Assembly (NCBI GenBank): GCA_039820405.1
Contig: JBCBQC010000031.1
Span: 1-64,000 of the forward strand
Length of the DNA: 64,000 bases
Reading direction: 5' to 3'
DNA from: CALLVY01 sp937899855
GTDB taxonomy: Bacteria > Bacteroidota > Bacteroidia > Chitinophagales > Saprospiraceae
Shown here: piece by piece, positions 52,601-61,959 of the stretch
How the letters are laid out: every line of letters starts with the position of its first letter
Position numbering within the stretch: the first letter of the stretch is position 1
The notes under the pieces: generated by a model
Databases searched by the model: none
Seen by the model: the letters and a program-made list of their open reading frames with translations, nothing else
Told to the model about the DNA's origin: nothing
Program-made: the position numbers and the translations under genes

Positions 52601-55600
52601 ATCGCCTGGTTGAACGTCGAAGTGCTGGGCTTGCCCGAATTGACGGTCAACGACACCACGATTTGCAATACGGGGGGAGCGGTCTTGCTGCCCCAGTACG
52701 CGCCCCTGGGCGGTAGCTGGTCCGGCACCGGCTTGGTGGACGACGATGCCTTTGATCCCGCGGTGGCGGGGGGAACGGGTCAGTACGACCTGACCTACAC
52801 CTTTACCGACGCCGAGGGTTGTACCAATACGGCGATCAGCGCGATCACGGTGGTTGAGCCCGTACAGATTTCGGCGGGTCCCAACGACAGCATTTGTATG
52901 GATGCGGGGATGATTACCCTGGGTAATTTTTTTCCCCTCAACGGCACCTGGACGGGAACGGGCATCATCGATTCGGTGGCCGGGACCTTTGATCCCAACG
53001 TTACGGGTGGCGGAACCCACGAGGTGACCTACAGCTACGGGCTGGGGAATTGTCGGGTGACGGATACCAAAGAAATTCACGTCATTGACCTATCGAACAT
53101 CCACTTGGGGGAAGCGGTCAGCTACTGCGTCTACGAGGCGGCGGTACAGTTTGAGGCGGAGGGACCGGCCGGTGGCTTTTGGTCCGGTCCGGGAATCGTG
53201 GATTCGATCAACGGGATTTTTGATCCCAGTGCGGCCGGAGATGGCCTCCACAGCATCCGCTATTTCTACCAGGACCCCAACGTAGGCTGTGTGGCCAGCG
53301 CTACCAAACCGGTTACGGTCTTTCCCATGGAGGACGCCAGTTTTGACTTTCCGGCCGTAGCCTGTACCAATACGACGGTAGCTTTTCAAAATACTTCCGA
53401 TTCGAGCTATACCACCCAGTGGGACTTTGGGGATCGGACGAGTTCGATTGCCTTTTCTCCCATCCACGTTTACGATACGGTCGGTACCTATCCGGTGGAG
53501 TTGATCGTGACCAACGAATTTGGCTGTCGCGACGTCCTGGTACAGGATATCCTGATCACCGAGGCGCCCGACCCTGGCTTTGCCCTCAGCGAGGAGGAAG
53601 GCTGTGCTCCGCTGGCGGTAGAATTTACCAACCAGAGTAGCGGTTTTGAAGTCGCTTTTGACTGGGATTTTGGCAATGGCGAAAGCAGTACGGACATCAG
53701 CCCACCCGCCATCGTCTACGGCCCGGGGATCAACGATACGACCTATACTGTCCAATTGACGGTCAGCAATCTTTGCGGCAGCCGCGAGGTAGAACGTCCC
53801 GTTCTGGTACGCCCCTTGCCGCTGGCCGACTTCGGCTCTACGCCCGTCACGATTTGCTCACCCCAGGAAGTGGCCTTTGCCAACATCAGTACCGGTAGCG
53901 CCACCAATTTCTTCTGGGATTTTGGCAATGGGGAAACCAGTACCGATTCGCTGCCACGCAACCAAATCTACGTCGCCGATTCGGCGGAAACGACCTACAC
54001 CATCCGCCTGGTCGCGGGCAACGTCTGTGGCTTGGATACGGCCTACCAAGACATCGTGGTCGATCCCGCCGACGTACAATCCTTCTTTAACGTCTCGGAC
54101 CGAGTGGGCTGCGAACCCTTTACGATCGACTTCTTTAATTTTGCCACGCCCGGGGCCACCATCGGCTGGGACTTTGGCGACGGCAACACTTCCGATCAGT
54201 CCGAACCCATCCACACCTACACCGAGCCGGGCACTTTCCGCATTATCCAATTTGCCACCAACGTCTGTGGCTACGATACCAGTTCGACCTGGGTGACGGT
54301 GCTGCCTTCGCCGGAGGTGGAGTTTCAGCACGAACCTTTCGTCTGCTTGGGACAAGAAATTCAATTTTTCAACGAATCAATCGACCTCTCGGGCAGTTAC
54401 TGGGACTTTGGCGATGGCGATACCTCGGTGCTACACTCTCCCGTCCACGTCTACGACTCGGCGGGGGTATTTACCGTCACGCTGGTGGGGAACTCGCAGT
54501 TCAACCAGTGCCCGGCGACCTACACCAGTCAGGTGATCGTCCAGGCTTTGCCCGAAGCGGAATTCGCACCGGCCGAACCCTTTGGCTGCGTACCCTTCAC
54601 CACCACCTTTTTGAACAACTCGCAGGGTTCCAATTTCTACGTCTGGAATTTTGGCGACGGCAACACCTCCGTCGATCCCAACCCGACGCACACCTTTACC
54701 GAGGTGGGCACCTACGTGGTCCAGTTGGTTGCGCGCGACGACAACGGTTGTTTCAACGATACCAGCTTGCTCAATGTACAGGTGTATCCGGTACCGGAAG
54801 CGGGCTTTGAATTTGACCGCGACTTGCTCTGTGGCCTTCCCGTAGAATTGGACTTTACCGATACCTCGGTGGGGGCGGGGGACTACCAGTGGACCTTTGG
54901 TGACGGGGGCGAATCGGCTTTCAATGAGCCGGTGTACCGCTACGATACGGCGGGCACCTTTGACATTAAGCTGCTGGTGAGCAACGAATTTAACTGCCGC
55001 GATTCGATTACGGAGCGGATCACGACCTACGCACAGCCCATTGCGGATTTCGAACCGGGGGCTTATTCGGGTTGTAGCCCACTGGAGGTCAATTTCCTCA
55101 ACAACTCCCTGTACAGCAACAACTTCCAATGGGAATTTGGCAATGGCAGTACCTCGGAGGAGGAGGACGGACCCCGTACGACCTACGACACGGCAGCGAC
55201 CTATTCGGTGCGCCTGATCGCCTCTATTGATGGGGTGTGCTTTGATACCCTCGAACAGGAGCAACTGATCGAAGTCTTTCCCACGCCCTTCGCCAACTTT
55301 GAGTACGAGGCGCCCGATCCCGATTTTGCTTCGGGGGAATACAATTTCTACAACCTCTCCGAAGACGCGACGAGCTACTACTGGGAGTTTACCGAGGGGG
55401 GCAGCTCGACCGAGACCAATCCGTCCTATCGCTACTTCGTCAACGGCGAGCGGCAGGTATACCTGGAGGCCAGCAATGACTTTGGCTGTGTCGACGATAC
55501 CACGATGAATTTTACTCCGGAGTTTTTCGGAGGCCTCTTTATTCCCACGGGCTTTTCGCCGGAATTGGGTATTGGGGACGTTCGCCTGTTCAAGCCAGTG

Positions 55601-55849
55601 GGAACGGGTTTGAAAGAGTACCACGTCCAGGTCTTTTCGCCTTACGGGCTCTTGCTTTGGGAATCGACGGCGCTGGAGAACGGCAGTCCGACCGAGGCTT
55701 GGGATGGTTCTTACAACGGCAAGATCCTGCCGCAGGACGTATACGTCTGGAAGGTCTCGGGAATCTTTGAGGACGGGACGGCCTGGAAGGGGCAGAAGGA
55801 CGAAGGGGGCAAGGTCAAGACCATCGGTTCGGTGGTGATCATCCGCTAG
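49691..55849 (+). CDS. giant PKD-repeat cell-surface adhesin with CHU_C-type (type B) T9SS sorting domain
   Basis: A 2052-residue secreted protein with signal peptide (1-24). The first ~600 residues hold PKD-like domains. Residues about 600-1220 contain a series of Ig-like repeats with the recurring GGTWSGTG pattern. From ~1220 to 1950 there are about eight PKD domains, each with a WDFGDG/WNFGDGNTS core. The end (GLFIPTGFSPELGIGDVRLF, then AWDGSYNGKILPQDVYVWKV) is the gliding-motility-associated type B sorting domain. It probably forms a surface filament or adhesin, secreted with the help of the PorP/SprF protein just upstream. Confidence 0.92.
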   Translation: MRHFLQSILLWTLIGLGSTSLRAQCDIQISDLSPCGETLVTFSALNPSGNYSWDLNEDNVIDAAGSSVSYQLPSTTSDLIYSVVLYENTAPCDTLSFVIQAQPDPSIDVVPGNAIFTDDLIRACSATPQTTLQIFNASTTIPQNDTYTINWGDGTVENFTNATFPNTSFISHDYSAYGYYNITVTISGTNGCSDSRTYLFYNGSNPSVGLANPGNTVGLCAPATINFPITNTGNNPTGTEYFIYIGGEVVDSFSQNNVPAIYSYTFLESSCGLGTSTGNYENAFDVQVIASNPCGTSQATIEPIEVSTPPVPIFIVDQPTLGCVDDIFAISDASANVNEVISGNPSVCESSLSPSWTISPGVSGIDWTIVSGNIFSSNQIEIVFQTPGTYTITMTINSPACGSGSFGQTFTILEPPVAGATLDLNSAAAPSLPDECVPTLGSFINQSTGDSISFEWVVSPPTGWQYGPNSGPLEDHLDLVFDQGGTYDITLLTTNPCTTDSWDTTIVIATDPLANLTPFPPFCETATLNFDNLSVQVAENGGTISSYQWSFPGASPSSSTAALPQNIQYDSPGVYPYTLTVENQCGTHTVTDTVRVEAEGSLVLDNDYALCQDETAFQLSANPGGGTWNGTGVTIDGLFTPGSNTVGTNTLYYMYLNGACVLQDSLEVTVFPAPDVVAGASQAVCVDSPPILITGGDPVGGTWSATDGGVITGADAFDPAASGPGAYTLVYSVTNVDGCTGTDSKTIVVYDLPTVEAGPDQSLCENPNDISLTGFTPAGGVWTGTGVSPGGVFNAGNTPGPGDYTLFYTYTNPNTSCTNLDSMTVSVVPNDTARAGIDLNLCLNANPVLLSGTPANGTWSGPGVDPINNTFDPSGLNPGPQVLTYTFGTGVCETTDERIMNLVAPPQIRMIDDPRICVNDGPFDLSSVSPAGGTWQGDGLQGTSFNPALVGPGTYELRYFYQDPVTRCADIAWLNVEVLGLPELTVNDTTICNTGGAVLLPQYAPLGGSWSGTGLVDDDAFDPAVAGGTGQYDLTYTFTDAEGCTNTAISAITVVEPVQISAGPNDSICMDAGMITLGNFFPLNGTWTGTGIIDSVAGTFDPNVTGGGTHEVTYSYGLGNCRVTDTKEIHVIDLSNIHLGEAVSYCVYEAAVQFEAEGPAGGFWSGPGIVDSINGIFDPSAAGDGLHSIRYFYQDPNVGCVASATKPVTVFPMEDASFDFPAVACTNTTVAFQNTSDSSYTTQWDFGDRTSSIAFSPIHVYDTVGTYPVELIVTNEFGCRDVLVQDILITEAPDPGFALSEEEGCAPLAVEFTNQSSGFEVAFDWDFGNGESSTDISPPAIVYGPGINDTTYTVQLTVSNLCGSREVERPVLVRPLPLADFGSTPVTICSPQEVAFANISTGSATNFFWDFGNGETSTDSLPRNQIYVADSAETTYTIRLVAGNVCGLDTAYQDIVVDPADVQSFFNVSDRVGCEPFTIDFFNFATPGATIGWDFGDGNTSDQSEPIHTYTEPGTFRIIQFATNVCGYDTSSTWVTVLPSPEVEFQHEPFVCLGQEIQFFNESIDLSGSYWDFGDGDTSVLHSPVHVYDSAGVFTVTLVGNSQFNQCPATYTSQVIVQALPEAEFAPAEPFGCVPFTTTFLNNSQGSNFYVWNFGDGNTSVDPNPTHTFTEVGTYVVQLVARDDNGCFNDTSLLNVQVYPVPEAGFEFDRDLLCGLPVELDFTDTSVGAGDYQWTFGDGGESAFNEPVYRYDTAGTFDIKLLVSNEFNCRDSITERITTYAQPIADFEPGAYSGCSPLEVNFLNNSLYSNNFQWEFGNGSTSEEEDGPRTTYDTAATYSVRLIASIDGVCFDTLEQEQLIEVFPTPFANFEYEAPDPDFASGEYNFYNLSEDATSYYWEFTEGGSSTETNPSYRYFVNGERQVYLEASNDFGCVDDTTMNFTPEFFGGLFIPTGFSPELGIGDVRLFKPVGTGLKEYHVQVFSPYGLLLWESTALENGSPTEAWDGSYNGKILPQDVYVWKVSGIFEDGTAWKGQKDEGGKVKTIGSVVIIR

Positions 55850-55944
55850 GGACGGAGTGGTCGGGCAGCAGACCAAAAGGAATCCAGCATCGTGGGCTAC
55901 CGGAAGGCTTAAACCTTTGGGTAGTCCACTTGTTTTGATAAACG

Positions 55945-56793
55945 ATGAAAAAACTACTTTGGGGCCTTTTACTCTTGCCCATCTCGCTGTGCTTACTGTT
56001 CTTTGGCTACCGGCAACTTTCGGGGAAAAACTCCAACGAAGTGGGGTTGGGGATACTGACTTGGGTCAAGGACGTCCGGGGCCAATCCGTCGACTGGACC
56101 ACACTGGGGCAAACCGAGCAGCCCCCGCTCGATCACGCCCCCTGGGATAGCCTGCTCCGGCGGCACGTCGAGCGGAGCGGTGGCGTCGACTACGCCGGTT
56201 TTGCCCGCGAGCGGACCCAACTGGATGCCTACCTCCGACAACTGAGCAGCCATCCCCCCGGCAGCAACTGGAGCGAAGCCGAACAACTCGCCTACTGGAT
56301 CAACGCCTACAACGCCTTTACCATCCAACTGATTCTCGACCACCAGCCCCTGACCAGCATCAAAGACATTTCCGAGGGCTTGCCCATGATCAACTCGCCC
56401 TGGGACCTCAAATTCTTCCAAATCGGAGGCCTGGATTTTGACCTCAATACCATCGAACACGGCGTCCTGCGCCAGGGCTTCCGCGAGCCGCGGATTCACT
56501 TTGCCATCAATTGCGCCTCCTTCTCCTGCCCGGCCCTGCGCTGGGAAGCCTACACGGCCCGTAAACTCGACCGCCAATTGGACGACCAGGCCCACCGTTT
56601 TATCAACGACCCCAATAAAAATCACCTCAGCGAAGAGGCCCTGGAATTGTCCAAAATATTTGATTGGTTTCCGGGCGATTTTACCCGCGAACAATCCCTC
56701 CGCGCTTTCCTACGCCAGTACTCCAAGGTGCCCATCCGCGCAGGGGCCAGTATTGGCTATCTGGACTACGACTGGTCCTTAAACGGTCGCTAG
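55945..56793 (+). CDS. DUF547 domain protein, membrane-anchored or exported
   Basis: A 282-residue protein with an N-terminal hydrophobic segment (residues 4-22) that can act as signal peptide or anchor. The rest is a DUF547 domain: GGVDYAGFARERTQLDAYL, LAYWINAYNAFTIQLIL, and IHFAINCASFSCPAL are the usual landmarks, including the conserved cysteines of NCASxSCP. DUF547 proteins are widespread in Bacteroidota; I know of no established reaction for them. It follows the adhesin gene by 95 bp on the same strand and is convergent with the DoxX-like gene. Confidence 0.85.
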   Translation: MKKLLWGLLLLPISLCLLFFGYRQLSGKNSNEVGLGILTWVKDVRGQSVDWTTLGQTEQPPLDHAPWDSLLRRHVERSGGVDYAGFARERTQLDAYLRQLSSHPPGSNWSEAEQLAYWINAYNAFTIQLILDHQPLTSIKDISEGLPMINSPWDLKFFQIGGLDFDLNTIEHGVLRQGFREPRIHFAINCASFSCPALRWEAYTARKLDRQLDDQAHRFINDPNKNHLSEEALELSKIFDWFPGDFTREQSLRAFLRQYSKVPIRAGASIGYLDYDWSLNGR

Positions 56794-56801
56794 CCACCAT
56801 T

Positions 56802-57344
56802 TTAAATCCCCACGGTCAGGAAGTATTCCCCGATGCGTAGCACGGCAAAGAGCCCCAGGGCCAGCAAGAGCTTGACTAAGCTCCGGCGCCAGTGAACCGG
56901 TAGGGGCTTGGGGACGAGCAGTCGGCGAAGGGCCCCGAGTACGCGCTCCCGATGCCAGTAAAGCAGCAGCAGCAAAATGCTCTGGTAGAGCAGGGCCGCC
57001 CGGAGGGCACCGACGTTGACCCCGTAAAAGATATCCTGGAGGATGATGTTGACCAGTATGGTGGAGGCAAACAAGCAGCCCAGCAGACGGGTTTGTGCAA
57101 AAAGGAGCAGCAGCGCCGCGCTGATTTCGAGGGCCCCCAGTAGGAGGACAAAGGGGCGGGAGTAGCCGTAAAAGGCCCACATCAGTTCCATCCCCGTCAG
57201 CTCCGCTACCGGCCGGTCGATGCTGGTCGCCCCGTCAAATTGGACCCACTTCCCCAATCCGTAAACGGTCAGGGCAAATACCACGATAAAGCACAGGGCG
57301 TTTTCGAGTACGTGGCGGTAATCTTGAGCATTTAAAGGTGGCAT
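56802..57344 (-). CDS. DoxX-like four-helix membrane protein
   Basis: A 180-residue membrane protein with four to five hydrophobic helices. The second-helix region (GYSRPFVLLLGALEISAALLLL) with its conserved Glu resembles the DoxX/MauE/SURF4-like families. A GTG start 12 codons upstream is also possible, but the ATG at 57344 is preferred. Members are often found with thioredoxin-linked or redox enzymes, but here it stands next to a lipoprotein gene 68 bp upstream on the same strand. A specific role cannot be given. Confidence 0.65.
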   Translation of the reverse strand: MPPLNAQDYRHVLENALCFIVVFALTVYGLGKWVQFDGATSIDRPVAELTGMELMWAFYGYSRPFVLLLGALEISAALLLLFAQTRLLGCLFASTILVNIILQDIFYGVNVGALRAALLYQSILLLLLYWHRERVLGALRRLLVPKPLPVHWRRSLVKLLLALGLFAVLRIGEYFLTVGI

Positions 57345-57412
57345 GGGCAAGGGGGCTAAAAGGCGAATGAATAGGGGCACAAAATAGCGATAAATGCCCG
57401 ATCCTTCCCCAA

Positions 57413-58930
57413 TCAGGGCGCTCCCGCTAGCAGTTCCATCAAATCCTCCTTCGATTGTACGATCCGTTCGGCTTGGGGCATATCAAAATAAAAATCCTTA
57501 ACCTCCGCCACCTGACCGCGCAAGTCATCAAAATTGATCGCCCCGTACTGCTCGGGCGAATAGACGGCCAGCCGCTTTCCCGGCAACAGGCAAAACAAGC
57601 GCCCCCCCCGATCCGGCGCCAGCGCGATCTCTGACCAGCGATCCTGGGGGAAGACCACCACCGCCCGTTCGTCCCCCGACAGGAACACCAACTCCAATTC
57701 GGCCAGGGAATCCGGCAAGTGCTTTTCAAACGAAAATTGGCCACTGATCAACACCTGTTCGTCGGTCTTCAAAAAGTAATCCCAATTGAAGATGCCCATC
57801 TCGGCCACCTCGAAGGTACGGTAGACCTCGGCCATCGTTCGGAGGCGTTCTTGCTCGGCCTCTACCTTGGCCATGGTGGCTTGGTAGTCTTCGATCCAGT
57901 GCTCGGGCGGAAAGGCAAAGAGGGCCTGGAGCGGCATGATGGCTTTCAGTTTGACTTCAAACAGCTGACTGCTGTCCGCACTGGCCACGTGGTAGCGGTA
58001 GCGGTCCCTCCCCAGGGCCTCCAGCCGTCCGTAGCGTTTGGCGGTCCAGTCGGGAAAGGCTTTGCCACTTTCGTTTCGCCACACCATCAGGGAGGCATGG
58101 TACTCCTGCTCCCGCCAGGAGATGCGCTGGTGTACTTCGGCCTCCGTCCAACCCAGGCCGTAGTCTTTGAGCCGGGCTGGTACCCCATCCATCTCCTCGG
58201 GGCTGGCCCGCTGCCGATCGAAGTAGACGTCCAGGATGGCGCGGTAGTTGAAGGCCAGGTAGCGCCGATTGAGGGGAAAGCGCAGACGGGGTTGCATCCG
58301 ACGGATCTTGCGGACCTGCTTTTCGCGTTCCACGTTGACTTCGGGGGCGGCGGTGCCCAAATTGGTCCACGCGCCCGAGTATTCATCGAGTTGGAAAAAA
58401 TCGTATTCCTCGCCCGCCGTAAAGGAGGCCATCCGGACTTCGATCTTGGCATCGGGCGCCACCCGCAGGGCTTGGGCGTTTTGCTCCGCCAGGAGGTGAA
58501 AGGAGCCCGCGGTGCTAAAGTGGCGATCGCCCACCCGCATGGGGATGCCGCTGAGGTAGATGTCGTAGGCATCGTGGAATTCGCGGTAGCGCAATTGGAC
58601 GGGTCCGCTGACGAGGCTGTCCTGGGCATCGACGAAGGCATGGGCCGGAATCGTGATGCGGGTGCCCGAGGGGAGTTGCCACTGGGCGCCCCGCTCGGCG
58701 GCGAGTTCGAACGTTTGGAAGCTGGGGTCCAGCTCGGGGATGGGGGCTTGGACGACCGATAGTGGGGGAGGAGGTGTTGGGGTCTCCGTGGTTTCGCAGG
58801 CCGTGCCGAGTATCAGCAGGGTGAAGGCGAGTAGGGTGGAGCCGGAGGAGTGGAAAACAAAAGCAATTTGGCGGCTGGTCCGGTAGGGGAAATGGCCTAC
58901 CCGGCCAAGCCTGGACAATAGGTTTAGCAT
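57413..58930 (-). CDS. lipoprotein of unknown function
   Basis: A 505-residue lipoprotein. A hydrophobic signal segment at about residues 30-44 ends in the lipobox LGTAC, with an unusually long basic N-terminal lead of ~29 residues, so the true start could be downstream. Residues ~70-140 (LPSGTRITIPAHAFVDAQDSLVSGPVQLRYREFHDAYD) match a pattern I have seen in conserved Bacteroidota surface lipoproteins. The rest is beta-rich, with no catalytic motif seen. It lies in a minus-strand run with the genes at 58952 and 59725. Confidence 0.6.
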   Translation of the reverse strand: MLNLLSRLGRVGHFPYRTSRQIAFVFHSSGSTLLAFTLLILGTACETTETPTPPPPLSVVQAPIPELDPSFQTFELAAERGAQWQLPSGTRITIPAHAFVDAQDSLVSGPVQLRYREFHDAYDIYLSGIPMRVGDRHFSTAGSFHLLAEQNAQALRVAPDAKIEVRMASFTAGEEYDFFQLDEYSGAWTNLGTAAPEVNVEREKQVRKIRRMQPRLRFPLNRRYLAFNYRAILDVYFDRQRASPEEMDGVPARLKDYGLGWTEAEVHQRISWREQEYHASLMVWRNESGKAFPDWTAKRYGRLEALGRDRYRYHVASADSSQLFEVKLKAIMPLQALFAFPPEHWIEDYQATMAKVEAEQERLRTMAEVYRTFEVAEMGIFNWDYFLKTDEQVLISGQFSFEKHLPDSLAELELVFLSGDERAVVVFPQDRWSEIALAPDRGGRLFCLLPGKRLAVYSPEQYGAINFDDLRGQVAEVKDFYFDMPQAERIVQSKEDLMELLAGAP

Positions 58931-58951
58931 GGTCTTGATGAATTGATATTT

Positions 58952-59623
58952 TTAATGTTCGAGCCCTCGATAAATGGCGAGGGCCACGCTGGCGTAACTG
59001 GCTTGTGCTCCGCGGAACTTGCGGCCGTAGGGAAAGGCCTCGGTCGCTTGCCAGTCTTTTATTTCGGCCACCGGACGGTCGAAACCGTAATTGTAGGCGG
59101 TGGCGAGGAAGGCCAGTCGCTCTGGTGGAGACAGGGACTGGAGGAATCCAAAACGGTGCGTACCGATGTGGTAAAAAGCAAGGGCGTAGCGCAGTTGCCA
59201 CTCCGGGTCGCGCAGTCGGGCGAGCCGTTGGTGGCGCTTGGCTTTTTCGGTGCTTGCGGTACTGATGATTGGGAAGGGAATGCGGTCCTGTACGTCGGGG
59301 TGCGCGTCTGCGTAGGCCTCCATTTTTTCGACAAAGGAGGGTTTCATCTGAAAGGGCCCGATCGAGAAGTCCGCGCCGGAGCTGCCGAAGTTGAGGTAGG
59401 CGATTTCCAGGGCTTGGGTCTCCATAAAATCTCGCAGCCACCCGTAGCGAATCAACTCGGGAGCGACGACCGACAGGATCTCCGCGGTGGGAAAGTCCGC
59501 CGCCGGGACCACGCGTTCGATGAGGGGGCTTTGCTGGTGGAGGAAGCCAAGGGCTTTGTCGACGTCCGACTCCAGGTAGGGGGGCAGGCTTAAGAGCAAA
59601 ATACCGATCCAGTAGCTTTTCAT
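58952..59623 (-). CDS. exported protein, possibly lysozyme/transglycosylase-like
   Basis: A 223-residue protein. The ATG at 59623 gives a signal-like start (MKSYWIGILLLSLPPYL) and avoids overlap with the upstream gene; a longer in-frame version reaches 59761. The middle has SSGADFSIGPFQMKPSFVEKM, and the GPFQM motif is reminiscent of lytic transglycosylase or lysozyme-like folds, where a Gly-Pro-Phe/Leu-Gln-Met segment follows the catalytic Glu. FLATAYNYGFDR near the end fits the same idea. A Glu (E in LEIAYLN) lies before it. The assignment is tentative. Confidence 0.5.
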   Translation of the reverse strand: MKSYWIGILLLSLPPYLESDVDKALGFLHQQSPLIERVVPAADFPTAEILSVVAPELIRYGWLRDFMETQALEIAYLNFGSSGADFSIGPFQMKPSFVEKMEAYADAHPDVQDRIPFPIISTASTEKAKRHQRLARLRDPEWQLRYALAFYHIGTHRFGFLQSLSPPERLAFLATAYNYGFDRPVAEIKDWQATEAFPYGRKFRGAQASYASVALAIYRGLEH

Positions 59624-59724
59624 TTCCGGCGTTGATTTCCGTAATCCAATCGCCTCTTCAACTGCGATTGCCGAATAGATATTGTCTGGGAGCTGGAGAA
59701 AAGTAAGGCTGGTCCGGTCTGCTG

Positions 59725-61689
59725 CTACCGTTCGAGCTTCTCCCGCATTTGCTCTACACAACGATTCACTAGCCTTTTCTCAAAGTCCGACTGGGCGTAA
59801 CCGAAGTCGAGCAGCCCTTGGGCAAAGGCCAGGTCTTGTGGGTCGGGATGATCGGCCAGATACCGGAGGAAATTGACCATCAACTGGTCGAAGGAGCGCG
59901 GAATCGTTCGGGCGCCGTCGGTGAAAGTAGCCGATCGGCTGGAGCGTAGCAGGTGGGATTGATTGATGCTAGAACGTTGGTAAATCTGCTCGCTGAGTGA
60001 GCGGAGCACTTCCGGCTCCTTGGTGCTTCTGTCCTGGGGTGGGGGCACTTGAAGATGGACCGTGTAGTCCACCACCTCCAAGTCGCGACCGATGAGGACC
60101 AGGGCAGTAATTTTGGCTTGGGGTTCGATGGGGTGGACGATGGTCGACACCAGCTGGACGAGCGAGTCTTCCACCTGCTGCTTCCTACGAAAGTGGTGTG
60201 CTCCATTCCGAAAATGCTGGTTTAATCCGTAGTGATCGTAGAGGGCATCGTAAAGCAGGGCTTTATCGGGGGTGAGGTCCAGTTGTTGAAAAACGTTGAG
60301 GTAGGCCCCGAGCCAGTGGCCCTTGCTGCGGCGGTGCGCTTTACCATCCATCGCCAGCACGGATTGGAAGTCGGCGTACAGAAATTGCTCGACGCTATCG
60401 CTGCGGAAGTGGGCCAGGCCACCCTGGGGGGAAATGATCGTACTCTGGGTGGGGTATTCCGTTTTGTCGTGGTGGGCAATGAAGTGCATCAGGGCGGGAA
60501 TACAGGCTTCGATATCGTTGTTGGTGACGAAGCGCGCAATGATGGATAGTTGTTTTGAGGAGCCCGCTTTGATTTTACGATTGAGGTAGGGGACGTACGC
60601 GTCGGTACCGAGTTGGTGGAGGGCGTAGAGGACGGTACTAAACAGGTGGGCTTCTTCGGTATCGAGCAGGGGCAGTAGGGTGGGGGTGGCGGCCTGGTAA
60701 TCCAATTGGCCGAGGCTGCGAATGATTTGGATCAGCCCCGGGCTGATGCGTTCCTGCCCGGGACGGAGCAGTCCCTCCGGGTAGCTTGCCGGGTCGTTGG
60801 CGGCGGTCAGTTGGCGCAGGAGGATGGGGCCGATGAAGTCCGCGTCTTCCGCCGAGAGTTGTCGAACGGCTTCTGCCTGTACCAGTCCGTTATTGTGATC
60901 GAGCAAGCGGATCAGCAGGTCCCGGGCCAGCGCTCCTTCGACCTGGCCGAGCAGTCGGGCTAGGGCCAGGCAGGCTTCGTTGGTGCCCACTTCGGCGATG
61001 CCTTCGTAGGGGACTTCGTACTGGTGGTAGCCAGTCAGTTGGAGCATCAGCAGGTGTTGGGTAGCGCGTTCTTCCTCAAGGTGTTTGCGCAGTTTGCCGA
61101 CCATTTGGCGGTGAAAGGGGAAGGGATTGGATTGGTCGATGGTGGCCAAAAATTGTTCGAAGGTACGGAGGGGGTGAAAGGCGTGCTGGTCGCTAAACCC
61201 GGTTTGCAGTAGACTGTACTGGACCCGTTGTCTTTTCACCCGCAGGTCTCCCGCGCTGGGGGTCCAGACGTGGTAGGCCTGGCCATTGCTCAGGCTGGCG
61301 TGATAGTCGGCAAAGCTTGGGTCTTCGGCCAGCTGTTTTTTCCAGCGTTCCGAATTGCGGTAGGGGAGGCGGGAAGGGCGGAGAAAAACCAGGTAGCGAT
61401 CGCCGGGCTGCACCTCGTCGATGGGTCCGTAGCGGTTGCTGAGGCCCGCAATCCAAATTTCCTTGGCTGTTGCCTGGCCCCGGTAGGTCTTGACGATCTT
61501 GGCCCGAGCCCGGTAGGTCCCCGAGCTGGTGTACTCCACCAGGGCGATGAGCTTAGATTCTTGTAGCATTTGGGGCCAGCTGGGGTTGGTCCAGGTGTCC
61601 GCTACCGTCCGGTTCGGTACCAGGCTGATCAGCAGGAAACCGAGGAGGAAGGGGAGGAGTGTCAGTCGTGGGAAAGGAATCAAATTCAT
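59725..61689 (-). CDS. secreted HEAT-repeat-like protein of unknown function
   Basis: A 654-residue protein. The ATG at 61689 gives a signal peptide (MNLIPFPRLTLLPFLLGFLL); an upstream ATG adds nine polar residues. The first ~150 residues after it form a beta-rich domain (ALVEYTSSGTYRARAKIVKTYRG, then GDRYLVFLRPSRLPYR) like those seen in TIMP-like or secreted proteins. The remainder is HEAT-like helical repeats (EACLALARLLGQVEGALARDLLIRLLDHN and similar). No enzymatic motif is recognised. It is divergent from the DEAD-box helicase gene and precedes the 58952 gene on the same strand. Confidence 0.65.
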   Translation of the reverse strand: MNLIPFPRLTLLPFLLGFLLISLVPNRTVADTWTNPSWPQMLQESKLIALVEYTSSGTYRARAKIVKTYRGQATAKEIWIAGLSNRYGPIDEVQPGDRYLVFLRPSRLPYRNSERWKKQLAEDPSFADYHASLSNGQAYHVWTPSAGDLRVKRQRVQYSLLQTGFSDQHAFHPLRTFEQFLATIDQSNPFPFHRQMVGKLRKHLEEERATQHLLMLQLTGYHQYEVPYEGIAEVGTNEACLALARLLGQVEGALARDLLIRLLDHNNGLVQAEAVRQLSAEDADFIGPILLRQLTAANDPASYPEGLLRPGQERISPGLIQIIRSLGQLDYQAATPTLLPLLDTEEAHLFSTVLYALHQLGTDAYVPYLNRKIKAGSSKQLSIIARFVTNNDIEACIPALMHFIAHHDKTEYPTQSTIISPQGGLAHFRSDSVEQFLYADFQSVLAMDGKAHRRSKGHWLGAYLNVFQQLDLTPDKALLYDALYDHYGLNQHFRNGAHHFRRKQQVEDSLVQLVSTIVHPIEPQAKITALVLIGRDLEVVDYTVHLQVPPPQDRSTKEPEVLRSLSEQIYQRSSINQSHLLRSSRSATFTDGARTIPRSFDQLMVNFLRYLADHPDPQDLAFAQGLLDFGYAQSDFEKRLVNRCVEQMREKLER

Positions 61690-61959
61690 AGATTTTATTT
61701 TTGCTTTGCTGCCCAATAGAGGGTCGTACTACCTTTAAAGACGTCGTACAAAGTCATTTTAGTTGGTCGTTCGGTGGGTTTTTGACTTCAAAAATACCCA
61801 TACGGGCCCTAATTATCAGGACTTTAGGTTTTTGTCCTCAAAAAAATCTATCTTTGCGCTCGCTTTTACTGCGGAGGCCTCCGCTGGAAGTATCCTTTCG
61901 AACCGGGGCCACGTATACATCCAAGTTGACCCACCTTCGGGTTGCATTAAAAAATCATA
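61690..61959. other. divergent intergenic region with a perfect palindrome
   Basis: No gene is seen in 270 bp. GCGGAGGCCTCCGC (61871-61884) is a perfect 14-nt palindrome about 76 bp before the helicase start. It could be a leader hairpin or a binding site; a cold-responsive leader, common before DEAD-box genes, is possible but not shown. Confidence 0.4.

Noticed and set aside
49703..53080. Two long minus-strand frames (403 and 602 codons) opposite the PKD adhesin
   Set aside because: Low-complexity products mirroring the repeated Ig/PKD coding sequence.
53340..55500. Regular repeats that might be a CRISPR array
   Set aside because: They are degenerate coding repeats of PKD domains, about 240-270 bp apart, in a continuous frame. 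No CRISPR array or cas gene was seen in the window.
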